A DNA stretch of 64,000 bases, taken from Bacteroides sp. 214. Its GTDB lineage: Bacteria > Bacteroidota > Bacteroidia > Bacteroidales > Bacteroidaceae. Below the pieces are notes generated by a model. That model saw nothing but the letters and a program-made list of their open reading frames with translations. It was not told the origin of the DNA and did not search any database. Both the position numbers and the translations under genes were made by a program. Of this stretch, positions 1 through 6,433 are shown one piece after another. The stretch spans positions 1-64,000 of the forward strand of contig NZ_QVML01000015.1 of the NCBI RefSeq assembly GCF_010501015.1. Reading direction: 5' to 3'. The first letter of the stretch is position 1; every line of letters begins with the position of its first letter.

Positions 1-76
1 GTTCAGAGGAGTAAGGGAAAGGGAATTCTTTATATACAGGCTGACAAATATTTATGCATAAAAATAAAATCCCTCA

Positions 77-152
77 GGTTTTTACGTTGATCCATTTTTT
101 AGGCAAAGATAAAAACATAAAGTGACTCCTCAACTTTTTACGTTGACCCATT
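77..152. repeat. Pair of short direct repeats at the left edge
   Basis: Two copies of a sequence close to TTTTTACGTTGAYCCATT lie at about 79-96 and 135-152, in the same orientation, 38 nt apart, and the similarity extends a few bases upstream (CCTCA). The first 180 bases hold no convincing reading frame. The repeats could be remnants of a mobile-element end or a protein-binding pair. The left context is cut by the window edge, so I cannot decide. Confidence 0.4.
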
Positions 153-182
153 AGGAGCAGAAAAAAGGTTTCGTCTGGATAC

Positions 183-212
183 AAAAAAAAACACCTACAT
201 TTCTGTAAGTGT
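183..212 (-). terminator. Intrinsic terminator of tRNA-Pro
   Basis: Read on the minus strand, a 9-bp stem (ACACTTACA with TGTAGGTGT, one G-U pair) closes on a GAAA tetraloop and is followed by eight T residues. It lies about 10 nt past the tRNA-Pro 3' end, which is where a factor-independent terminator is expected. Confidence 0.85.
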
Positions 213-222
213 CTCTTTTGTG

Positions 223-297
223 TCGGGGTACCAGGATTCGAACCTGGGACCCCCTGCTCCCAAAGCAGGTGCGCTAACCGGACTGCGCTACACCCCG
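223..297 (-). tRNA. tRNA-Pro (anticodon TGG)
   Basis: The minus strand folds into a standard cloverleaf: acceptor CGGGGTG with TACCCCG, D arm, anticodon stem CCTGC/GCAGG around the loop TTTGGGA (anticodon TGG), and a T arm CCAGG-TTCGAAT-CCTGG. The discriminator base is A. No CCA is encoded, so it must be added by the nucleotidyltransferase. The gene stands alone, divergent from the transglycosylase gene, with its own terminator. Confidence 0.95.
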
Positions 298-390
298 TTT
301 TTTATAGCTTTATCTCTCAAAAGCGGTGCAAAGATATAGAGTATTTTTGAAAAAACAAGCGTTTTGAAAAAAATATCGAAAAAAAATGTT

Positions 391-421
391 TTTGGAGTTC
401 CATTTAGAACTGTTACCTTTG
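391..421 (+). promoter_or_regulatory. Bacteroidota-type promoter for the transglycosylase gene
   Basis: TTTG at 391-394 and TACCTTTG at 414-421 are separated by exactly 19 nt, matching the known Bacteroidota sigma-ABfr consensus TTTG-N19/20-TAnnTTTG. The expected start site is about 20 nt upstream of the ATG at 447. Confidence 0.8.
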
Positions 422-446
422 TAGGAGATAAGAAGCTGTTTTGACC

Positions 447-1415
447 ATGAATAAAAAGAATATATTCCTCACTATGATGCTTGCCGCATTTATCGGGGCA
501 CTCCCCTTGATGATAAATAGCACGCACACCGGCGAATTTGAGTCGCCTAAATCTCAAATTTCGTATGTAGTAGCCCCGCCATCTGTTCCTGCCGAAGCTA
601 CATTTGCCGACGATGTAATAAACCTGAGCCGCTACGACCTGCGCGAACGTATGGATCGTGAGTTGATGTCTTTCACCTATATGCACTCCACCACCATGCT
701 GATGATAAAACGTGCTAATCGTTACTTCCCGATGGTGGAGCCTATCTTGAAAGAAAACGGCATTCCCGATGATTTCAAATACCTGATGGTGATAGAAAGC
801 AACCTGAATATCCTGGCACGTTCGCCGGCAGGCGCCGCGGGCTTGTGGCAGTTTATGCAAAGTACCGCACGGGAACATGGGTTGGAGGTAAACAAGAATA
901 TCGACGAGCGATACAACATCACCAAAGCAACCCAAGCCGCCTGCAAATATCTAAAAGAAAGCTATGCACTCTATGGCGATTGGCTCACGGTGGCAGCCGC
1001 CTACAATGCCGGTAAAGGCAGAATAAGCGGGCAGCTAAAACAGCAAATGGTAGAGAAGGCTACCGACCTGTGGCTGGTGGAAGAGACTTCGCGCTACATG
1101 TTCCGGCTGATGGCTGCCAAGATGATATTTCACGACCCTGAGCGTTTTGGCTTCATGCTGAAGAGAGAACAACTTTACCCACCCATCCCGTACGAAAAGG
1201 TAACGGTAAAGAAGCAAATAGACAACTTGGCTACCTACGCCCAGCAACATGGCATTACTTATGCACAGCTTAAAGATGCCAATCCGTGGTTGCGAGATAC
1301 GTTTCTGGAAAACAGAACAGGGAGAACCTATGTATTGCACATTCCTAAGAAAGAAGGGTTGAGCTATAACCCCCAAAAGATTGTGCCGCATAACAGTCGT
1401 TGGGTGATTGACTGA
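447..1415 (+). CDS. Lytic transglycosylase (SLT domain, MltD-like)
   Basis: This encodes a secreted murein lytic transglycosylase that would cleave the MurNAc-GlcNAc bond in the periplasm. The N terminus has a basic start and a hydrophobic stretch of about 17 residues (signal peptide or anchor). Residues about 95-215 form the SLT domain: the catalytic Glu lies in VIESNLN, followed by SPAGAAGLWQFM and the AAYNAGKGR motif, all typical of family 1 transglycosylases. The C-terminal 100 residues resemble the tail of MltD-like proteins, but I see no clear LysM repeat. A TTG at 441 is in frame; I prefer the ATG at 447 because it follows the promoter at 391-421 and starts a basic signal sequence (MNKKN). 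Confidence 0.85.
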   Translation: MNKKNIFLTMMLAAFIGALPLMINSTHTGEFESPKSQISYVVAPPSVPAEATFADDVINLSRYDLRERMDRELMSFTYMHSTTMLMIKRANRYFPMVEPILKENGIPDDFKYLMVIESNLNILARSPAGAAGLWQFMQSTAREHGLEVNKNIDERYNITKATQAACKYLKESYALYGDWLTVAAAYNAGKGRISGQLKQQMVEKATDLWLVEETSRYMFRLMAAKMIFHDPERFGFMLKREQLYPPIPYEKVTVKKQIDNLATYAQQHGITYAQLKDANPWLRDTFLENRTGRTYVLHIPKKEGLSYNPQKIVPHNSRWVID

Positions 1416-1417
1416 TG

Positions 1418-2185
1418 CTACCGTTGTTTTTCGGTGAGGTATTTCCAGTACCGAACGGGCATGTTGTGCTTGTGTAGCCGCGGGTTTGTGCGCTCCTTGA
1501 TGGCAATACTCTTGAAGTATTGTTTCCACAACTCTTGAAAGAGTTTTTCGTCCTCGTCCATCAGGCTTTCGTGTAGCTTGCCTGTAAGAAGGTGCATCTC
1601 CTTGGAATCAAAGGTAACTTCCTCTACCGTGTACAGGTTGTAGTAATAACCATATTGCCGTTTGATATCGTAAATCAGCCATTTTTGATCTGAGAAGCGG
1701 TCGCGAAAGTGGTTTATGGTTAGCGAGAGCACATTATAATCGGGTTCGAAAGGGGCAAAGTAAGTACCATCCACCGCCTTCTGGAAGCGGGCAAACTGCA
1801 ATACACGCTGACGTTCGTAGACCACACGCCGCCATATCTTGGAGAGTTCGAGCACATCGGGGTCGCCAAAATTGAGTTCGATAGAGGTTGGCGCATCAAT
1901 ATTCTTACGAAGATACTGAAAGAGAAGTATGTCTACCCCCGCTACTTCGGAAAGCCAGGTGATGGATACGAAGTTGAGCGCGGTGGGCGTTAGTTTCTTC
2001 TCGAGCGCTGCCCACACACGCCCGGCTTTCTCTTCATCGGTGGTAACCTCCACCATTTCGTCGTAAAACAACGGGAGGGGCTCTCCTATTGCCAGTAATG
2101 CATCGGGAAAGGTTTTCCGGAAGTATGCGTCGAACACCACGGTGAGCAACCCTTCGAAAGTTTTATCGTACACAAAGACAATCAT
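1418..2185 (-). CDS. Probable DNA-metabolism protein (TIGR03915/DUF4130 family), partner of the radical SAM gene
   Basis: The product is a 255-residue soluble protein, recognised by its opening (MIVFVYDKTFEGLLTVVFDAY) and its partner as the TIGR03915 type, which is known to sit beside a radical SAM protein with a helix-hairpin-helix tail. It starts at 2185 and overlaps the radical SAM stop by 4 nt (ATGA), indicating translational coupling. The C terminus contains PVRYWKYLTEK, as in this family. The biochemical role is not established; the family name rests on genomic association with DNA-binding domains. It converges on the transglycosylase gene with only 2 nt between. Confidence 0.75.
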   Translation of the reverse strand: MIVFVYDKTFEGLLTVVFDAYFRKTFPDALLAIGEPLPLFYDEMVEVTTDEEKAGRVWAALEKKLTPTALNFVSITWLSEVAGVDILLFQYLRKNIDAPTSIELNFGDPDVLELSKIWRRVVYERQRVLQFARFQKAVDGTYFAPFEPDYNVLSLTINHFRDRFSDQKWLIYDIKRQYGYYYNLYTVEEVTFDSKEMHLLTGKLHESLMDEDEKLFQELWKQYFKSIAIKERTNPRLHKHNMPVRYWKYLTEKQR

Positions 2186-3453
2186 TCGTCAGGGAAATTT
2201 AATTGATACTGACGCTCGTCCGTCCCACCCTTTCGTTTTTTCTGTGGCACGAGCAAGGCACGCACCCCCTGTGGAGAGAGCTCGTTGACAGTTTTTGTAG
2301 GCAACTCATGGCAGGTTATGAAGTACTGCGCCTTTTTCATTACAATACCAATCTTCTTGAGTTGATAGAACCCCAGTTTAGAGAACCGGCGTGAAACCAC
2401 AATCTGCTGTGCCGAGCGCACACCTATTCCCGGCACACGCAACAACATTTCATACTCCGCCTTGTTTACATCCACAGGAAAGGATTCGGGGTGTCGTAGC
2501 GCCCACGATAGTTTCGGGTCTATCTCCAAATCCAAATCGGGATAAGCATCATCTACAATCTCGTTCACCTTAAATTGATAGAAGCGCAATAGCCAATCTG
2601 CCTGATAGAGTCGGTTCTCGCGCACCAAAGGCGGCTGTTTCAAAGCAGGCAGGCGCTTGTCGTAGGTATTAACCGACACATAGCCGGAGTAATAAACCCG
2701 CCGCATGGTGGGTTGGTCGTAAAGCAGGGAAGAGAGGCGAAGGATGTCTTTATCGGTTTCGGGAGTGGCACCCACAATCATCTGTGTGCTTTGTCCGCCC
2801 GGCACAAAACGCGGAGCGTGACGAAACTTCTTTCTGTCCTCCTTATTCTCCAGCACCCCTTGCCGTATGTAACTCATAGGAGCGAATACACTTTGATGGT
2901 CTTTCTCGGGGGCAAGCCGTTTGAGACTCTCCTCGTTGGGAATCTCTACGTTCACACTCATACGGTCGGCGTAGAGTCCGGCTTCGTTTACCAGTTCCCT
3001 ACTGGCTCCGGGGATGCTCTTGAGATGAATATAGCCGTTGAAACGATGTACCTGCCGCAAATCTTTTACCACACGCACAAGGCGCTCCATGGTATAGTCG
3101 GGGTTGCGCACTACACCCGAACTCAGGAACAGCCCTTCGATATAGTTGCGGCGATAAAACTCGATGGTGAGGTTTACCAGCTCGGACACCGCGAAGGTAG
3201 CGCGTGGTACATCATTGCTCAGCCGGTTGACACAGTAAGCGCAGTCGTAAATACAATGATTGGTGAGCATAATCTTCAGCAACGAAATGCAACGTCCGTC
3301 TTCGGCAAAGCTATGGCAAATACCTATTCCGCCCACGGTATTGCCGAGTTCTCCCTGCCTGCCTTTGCGTACGGTGCCGCTAGATGAGCAGGAGACATCA
3401 TATTTAGCTGATTCGGCCAGGATTTTTAGCTTTCCAAAAACGCTCTCATTCAT
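2182..3453 (-). CDS. Putative DNA modification/repair radical SAM protein (TIGR03916)
   Basis: This is a radical SAM enzyme with the cluster motif CIYDCAYC (CxxxCxxC) near residue 65, so it should bind a 4Fe-4S cluster and cleave S-adenosylmethionine. Near residues 330-375 it has a helix-hairpin-helix segment (LLRVPGIGVRSAQQIV), a non-specific DNA-binding motif, consistent with the family's proposed DNA repair or modification role. The substrate is unknown. An in-frame upstream ATG (3552) would add a hydrophobic leader out of keeping with the family; I take the start at 3453 (MNESVFGKLKILAESAKYD). It is coupled to the downstream partner gene by a 4-nt overlap. Confidence 0.8.
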   Translation of the reverse strand: MNESVFGKLKILAESAKYDVSCSSSGTVRKGRQGELGNTVGGIGICHSFAEDGRCISLLKIMLTNHCIYDCAYCVNRLSNDVPRATFAVSELVNLTIEFYRRNYIEGLFLSSGVVRNPDYTMERLVRVVKDLRQVHRFNGYIHLKSIPGASRELVNEAGLYADRMSVNVEIPNEESLKRLAPEKDHQSVFAPMSYIRQGVLENKEDRKKFRHAPRFVPGGQSTQMIVGATPETDKDILRLSSLLYDQPTMRRVYYSGYVSVNTYDKRLPALKQPPLVRENRLYQADWLLRFYQFKVNEIVDDAYPDLDLEIDPKLSWALRHPESFPVDVNKAEYEMLLRVPGIGVRSAQQIVVSRRFSKLGFYQLKKIGIVMKKAQYFITCHELPTKTVNELSPQGVRALLVPQKKRKGGTDERQYQLNFPDE

Positions 3454-3561
3454 AGCGCCAAAACTAACGATTATACAGAGAAAGACAAAAAGATAAAGAA
3501 GAGAGTTTTCAACAGAATTGCTACCTTTACACCTTTTTATTATATATAGCACTCAAGACCC

Positions 3562-4044
3562 ATGAACCTATCCACCCTACGTGAACGCGCGCAGAAAGTA
3601 GAGAAAGAGACAAAGAGCTTCTTCAAGTCTATTAAGAAGAGCAGACACCGTGAACTGGACGATGTTATCCACGCCCTACACGAAGAAGAATTCGACAACA
3701 TAGATTGCCTGGAGTGTGGCAATTGCTGCCGTTCGCTAGGCCCACGCATTACCGACAATGATATTGCCCGTATAGCACGTAGCCTGCGTATGCGTCCTGC
3801 CGAAGTTGTTAATACCTATCTACGCATTGACGAAGACCATGATTATGTGTTCAAAAGCATGCCATGCCCCTACATTGCCGAGGACAATTATTGCTTCATT
3901 TACGACGATCGCCCCAAGGCTTGCCGTGAATATCCACACACGGACAGGAAAAAGTTTTACCAAATACATGCTCTAACTACCAAAAACGCCGAGACTTGCC
4001 CGGCGGTATTTAATATATTAGAACGGTTAAAGAAAGAGTTTTAA
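3562..4044 (+). CDS. YkgJ family Cys-cluster protein (zinc/iron-chelating domain)
   Basis: The 160-residue protein carries the YkgJ cysteine cluster: CLECGNCCRSLGPRI near residue 52, then MPCPYI, CFIYDDRP and ACREYP. These cysteines are proposed to bind a metal or Fe-S cluster. The N terminus (about 45 residues) is charged and helical. The function is unknown. It is transcribed divergently from the radical SAM gene; a partial -7 box (TACCTTTA, 3522-3529) precedes it. No signal peptide is visible, so a cytoplasmic protein is likely. Confidence 0.8.
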   Translation: MNLSTLRERAQKVEKETKSFFKSIKKSRHRELDDVIHALHEEEFDNIDCLECGNCCRSLGPRITDNDIARIARSLRMRPAEVVNTYLRIDEDHDYVFKSMPCPYIAEDNYCFIYDDRPKACREYPHTDRKKFYQIHALTTKNAETCPAVFNILERLKKEF

Positions 4045-4090
4045 TACGCTGTAGTTAAAAAGGATTATGCGCATTTTGCATGTTATACCT

Positions 4091-4133
4091 AAAAAAAGAG
4101 GGTGTATCAATAGATAATATTGACACATCCTCC
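4091..4133 (-). terminator. Terminator of the histone-like gene
   Basis: A long stem (about 12 bp with one bulge; arms GGATGTGTCAATA and TATTGATACACC on the minus strand), extended by CTC/GAG, is followed on the minus strand by seven T residues. It lies 23 nt past the stop of the histone-like gene. The plus-strand side ends CCTCCTTTTG, so it may also stop the Cys-cluster gene transcript. Confidence 0.75.
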
Positions 4134-4155
4134 TTTTGTACCTTTAGGTAAAAGC

Positions 4156-4332
4156 TTACTTTTTGCTAGCTTCCAAAGATGCTTTTCTGAATTCTTTCAT
4201 TAACTTTTCAATTTCCAACGATGCTTTACGAGCGCGTGTTCCAGCTGCTTTGTTACCGTTTTCGATTTGTGCATTAGCATCTTTGCTAAATAACGTCATT
4301 AGGTCAGCTACCTTTACTACTAATTCTTTCAT
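4156..4332 (-). CDS. Small histone H1-like protein (Hc1-type), 58 residues
   Basis: The minus strand encodes MKELVVKVADLMTLF, then an Ala/Lys-rich helix containing GNKAAGTRARKASLEIEKL and the tail MKEFRKASLEASKK. It is rich in Lys, Arg and Ala with no hydrophobic core, like the histone H1-like proteins known across Bacteroidales, which are thought to bind DNA and help pack the nucleoid. The ATG at 4332 is preceded by a TATTTTTG -7 box at 4368-4375, and the gene is closed by a terminator at 4091-4133, so it is a monocistronic, probably well expressed gene. The assignment rests on composition and remembered family sequence; DNA binding is inferred. Confidence 0.8.
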   Translation of the reverse strand: MKELVVKVADLMTLFSKDANAQIENGNKAAGTRARKASLEIEKLMKEFRKASLEASKK

Positions 4333-4367
4333 GATAATTTATAATTACTACGTTAATAATTCTTGAG

Positions 4368-4397
4368 CAAAAATACATTCTTTATTGAAATAACAAC
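4368..4397 (-). promoter_or_regulatory. Probable promoter of the histone-like gene
   Basis: The minus strand reads TATTTTTG (4368-4375) with a partial -33 element GTTG about 18 nt upstream. The -7 box matches TAnnTTTG fully; the -33 box is one mismatch from TTTG. Confidence 0.5.
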
Positions 4398-4746
4398 TAT
4401 TTTTCCCGTGTTTTTTTTTACATTTCTGCATTTTGGCTGAAAATAACAAGTTTTTGAGCATTTATTTCTAATTTAACGAACTAAAAGCGGTGATATTGAT
4501 TTGATTAGGCATCAGATGGATAAGCATATTTTTGAAATATCTATTGAAAAAAATACGTTTTAGTTGCGACAAAAGCTATTAATTAAAATTATTCCTTATC
4601 TTTACGCCCTTGAACAATCAAGTTTATATTGATATCATTCTTAGCCATGTTTTTGTTCTGCTCTTCCCGACAGATATACTCATCGTAAAAAATCGACCTC
4701 AAAATCAACTTCTTGTTTTACAAGCAATCATTTTAAATATTAAATA
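4398..4746 (+). promoter_or_regulatory. Intergenic region with -7 box and long leader of the cold-shock-domain gene
   Basis: No reading frame is supported here. A TATCTTTA box at 4597-4604 is the only -7-like element on the plus strand, which would give a leader of about 135 nt before the ATG at 4747. Long structured leaders are known for cold-shock genes, but I did not find a conserved cold-box and claim only the length. Confidence 0.4.
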
Positions 4747-5187
4747 ATGGCAATATCACCAAGCAAAAGAGAGTTAGAAAAGAAAAAACAAAGTAAAAAA
4801 CAAGAAAAGCTAAAGCGCAAAGAAGAGCGTAAAGCCAATGGTAGCGGGTCATTTGAGGATATGATTGCATATGTTGATGAAAACGGAAACATAACAGATA
4901 CCCCCCCCGATTTGAACAAAAAGGAGAAAATAGACGTTGAAAGTATTGCAGTCTCTACACCCAAAAAAGAAGAAGTAGAGGAAGTACCTTTGCAAGGACG
5001 TGTAGAATTCTTCAATGAAAACAAAGGTTTTGGTTTTATTAAAGATTTAAACAGCGCGGAAAAATATTTTTTCCACATTAGTAGCGCTCCGGATAACATA
5101 GAAGAAGGAAACAAGGTTATATTTGAATTGGAACGTGGTCAAAAAGGCATGAATGCTGTGAGAATCACCTTACAACCTAAAGCATAA
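4747..5187 (+). CDS. Cold-shock-domain protein with basic N-terminal extension
   Basis: The C-terminal 65 residues are a cold shock domain: GRVEFFNENKGFGFIKD carries the RNP1 motif (KGFGFI) and YFFHISS is RNP2, so the protein should bind single-stranded RNA or DNA. Residues 1-35 are almost entirely Lys/Glu/Gln and probably helical, and 36-80 form an acidic linker. At 146 residues it is about twice the size of a classical CspA. It is followed 29 nt later by an RRM protein gene in the same direction, so the two probably share a transcript that ends at the terminator at 5598-5630. Confidence 0.85.
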   Translation: MAISPSKRELEKKKQSKKQEKLKRKEERKANGSGSFEDMIAYVDENGNITDTPPDLNKKEKIDVESIAVSTPKKEEVEEVPLQGRVEFFNENKGFGFIKDLNSAEKYFFHISSAPDNIEEGNKVIFELERGQKGMNAVRITLQPKA

Positions 5188-5216
5188 CCCTTTATCAATA
5201 ATTAATTATTTAACAA

Positions 5217-5576
5217 ATGATGAACATTTATGTCTCACATCTAAACTTTAGCACAACAAGCGAAAGTTTACAGGATTTATTCTCACAGTACGGCGAAGTT
5301 ACTTCGGCTAGAATTATTACCGACCGCGAAACTGGAAGATCTCGCGGTTTTGGATTCGTAGAAATGACCGACGATGAAGCAGGTCAAAACGCTATCAACG
5401 AATTGAACGAAACAGATTTCGAAGGAAAGACTATCAGCGTAACAGTTGCTCGTCCTAAAACAGAAAGACCAGCCGGTGGCGGTGGTTACAATCGTGGCGG
5501 TGGCTATAACCGTGGCGGTGGTGGTGGCTACGGTCGTGGTGGTAACGGCGGTGGCTACGGAAGAGATCGTTATTAA
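5217..5576 (+). CDS. RNA-binding protein: single RRM plus Gly/Arg-rich tail
   Basis: Residues 1-82 form an RNA recognition motif with RNP2 (IYVSHLNF) and RNP1 (SRGFGFVEM). The last 35 residues are an RGG-like tail of Gly, Tyr, Arg and Asn in short repeats (GGGYNRGGGYNRGG). Such single-RRM proteins are widespread in Bacteroidota, where they act as global post-transcriptional regulators, including of glycan-use genes. ATG codons occur at 5217 and 5220; the second matches the usual MNIYVS start. The tail's GGN codon repeats make this stretch slippage-prone. Confidence 0.9.
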   Translation: MMNIYVSHLNFSTTSESLQDLFSQYGEVTSARIITDRETGRSRGFGFVEMTDDEAGQNAINELNETDFEGKTISVTVARPKTERPAGGGGYNRGGGYNRGGGGGYGRGGNGGGYGRDRY

Positions 5577-5597
5577 TACGAAGATATCCAGCAAGAG

Positions 5598-5630
5598 ACG
5601 GGAGGGCAGCAATGCTTTCCCGTTTTTTTT
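5598..5630 (+). terminator. Terminator after the RRM gene
   Basis: ACGGGA pairs with TCCCGT (5598-5603 with 5617-5622), enclosing a short inner GC stem, and is followed by eight T residues. Confidence 0.85.
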
Positions 5631-5643
5631 GAATCGTCAACTA

Positions 5644-5674
5644 CTTGATAGTTCTCAATTATTTTGTACTTTTG
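5644..5674 (+). promoter_or_regulatory. Promoter of the 203-residue hypothetical gene
   Basis: CTTG (5644-5647) and TACTTTTG (5667-5674) are spaced by 19 nt. The -7 box is a full match, the -33 box one mismatch. Confidence 0.7.
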
Positions 5675-5704
5675 CGTCCGAACCATTAAATAGGGAATTT
5701 CATC

Positions 5705-6316
5705 ATGGGTATATTTTCAAAATTATTCGGTAAAAAAGAAGCAACTGTGGGCAATGTAGAAGACTTCGCACTGCTCACTCGTGTATATTTCCAATCCGTT
5801 ATAGCGGTAAATCTGGGCGTTACAAACATCAATTTCGTTCCTGACGTGGCACAGTTCAAAAGATTATTCAAAATACCAACCCAAGGTGGTAAATTGGGAT
5901 TGGCCGAGAAATCGCGTTCGCGCAAGATGTTAATGGCAGACTACGGACTGGACGAAACGTTCTTCAAAGAGATAGATAGCTCGGTAAAGAAAAACTGCCG
6001 CACACAAAACGATGTACAATCTTACCTCTTCCTCTACCAAGGGTTCTCCAATGACCTGATGATGCTTATGGGCAACCTCATGCAATGGAAACTACGACTG
6101 CCGGGCAAGAAGCTGCTTTACGCCATGACCGAAAAACAGGTAAACGAAGTATTGACCAAGCAAGCATTCAAGAAAGACGACGTACACAAAACCGCCATGA
6201 ATGTGCGCAAATACAAAGAACGTCTGGGATTTTCGGAAAAGTGGATGACCGACTATGTGTATCACATCGTGCGCTTGGCAAAGAAAGAGCCTAAGAAGAA
6301 AAACAAAGAAGACTAA
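5705..6316 (+). CDS. Conserved hypothetical protein, cytoplasmic
   Basis: I do not recognise a named domain. The 203-residue product has no signal peptide or membrane segment; it opens MGIFSKLFGKKE, as do many Bacteroidales conserved hypotheticals, and ends in a strongly basic tail (KKEPKKKNKED). The middle is mixed helical, with conserved-looking aromatic segments (QSYLFLYQGFSNDLMMLMGN). It is monocistronic: its own promoter (5644-5674) precedes it and a terminator (6366-6395) follows. Codon use looks like that of neighbours. The function is unknown. Confidence 0.75.
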   Translation: MGIFSKLFGKKEATVGNVEDFALLTRVYFQSVIAVNLGVTNINFVPDVAQFKRLFKIPTQGGKLGLAEKSRSRKMLMADYGLDETFFKEIDSSVKKNCRTQNDVQSYLFLYQGFSNDLMMLMGNLMQWKLRLPGKKLLYAMTEKQVNEVLTKQAFKKDDVHKTAMNVRKYKERLGFSEKWMTDYVYHIVRLAKKEPKKKNKED

Positions 6317-6365
6317 GAAACTGTTACGGAAAAACAAAATACTATAAAGAAATTCATCATAAAGG

Positions 6366-6395
6366 GGCGGAAAGAACATTTTTCCGCCTTTTTTA
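6366..6395 (+). terminator. Terminator after the hypothetical gene
   Basis: GGCGGAAA pairs with TTTCCGCC around a short loop and runs into a T tract (TTTTTTA). It separates this gene from the KamA-like gene. Confidence 0.85.
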
Positions 6396-6433
6396 TTAAC
6401 TTTATAGAATCAAACCACTCAACAAACCCTGCA

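Noticed and set aside
4163..4366. 67-codon frame on the plus strand
   Set aside because: It is the antisense shadow of the histone H1-like gene.
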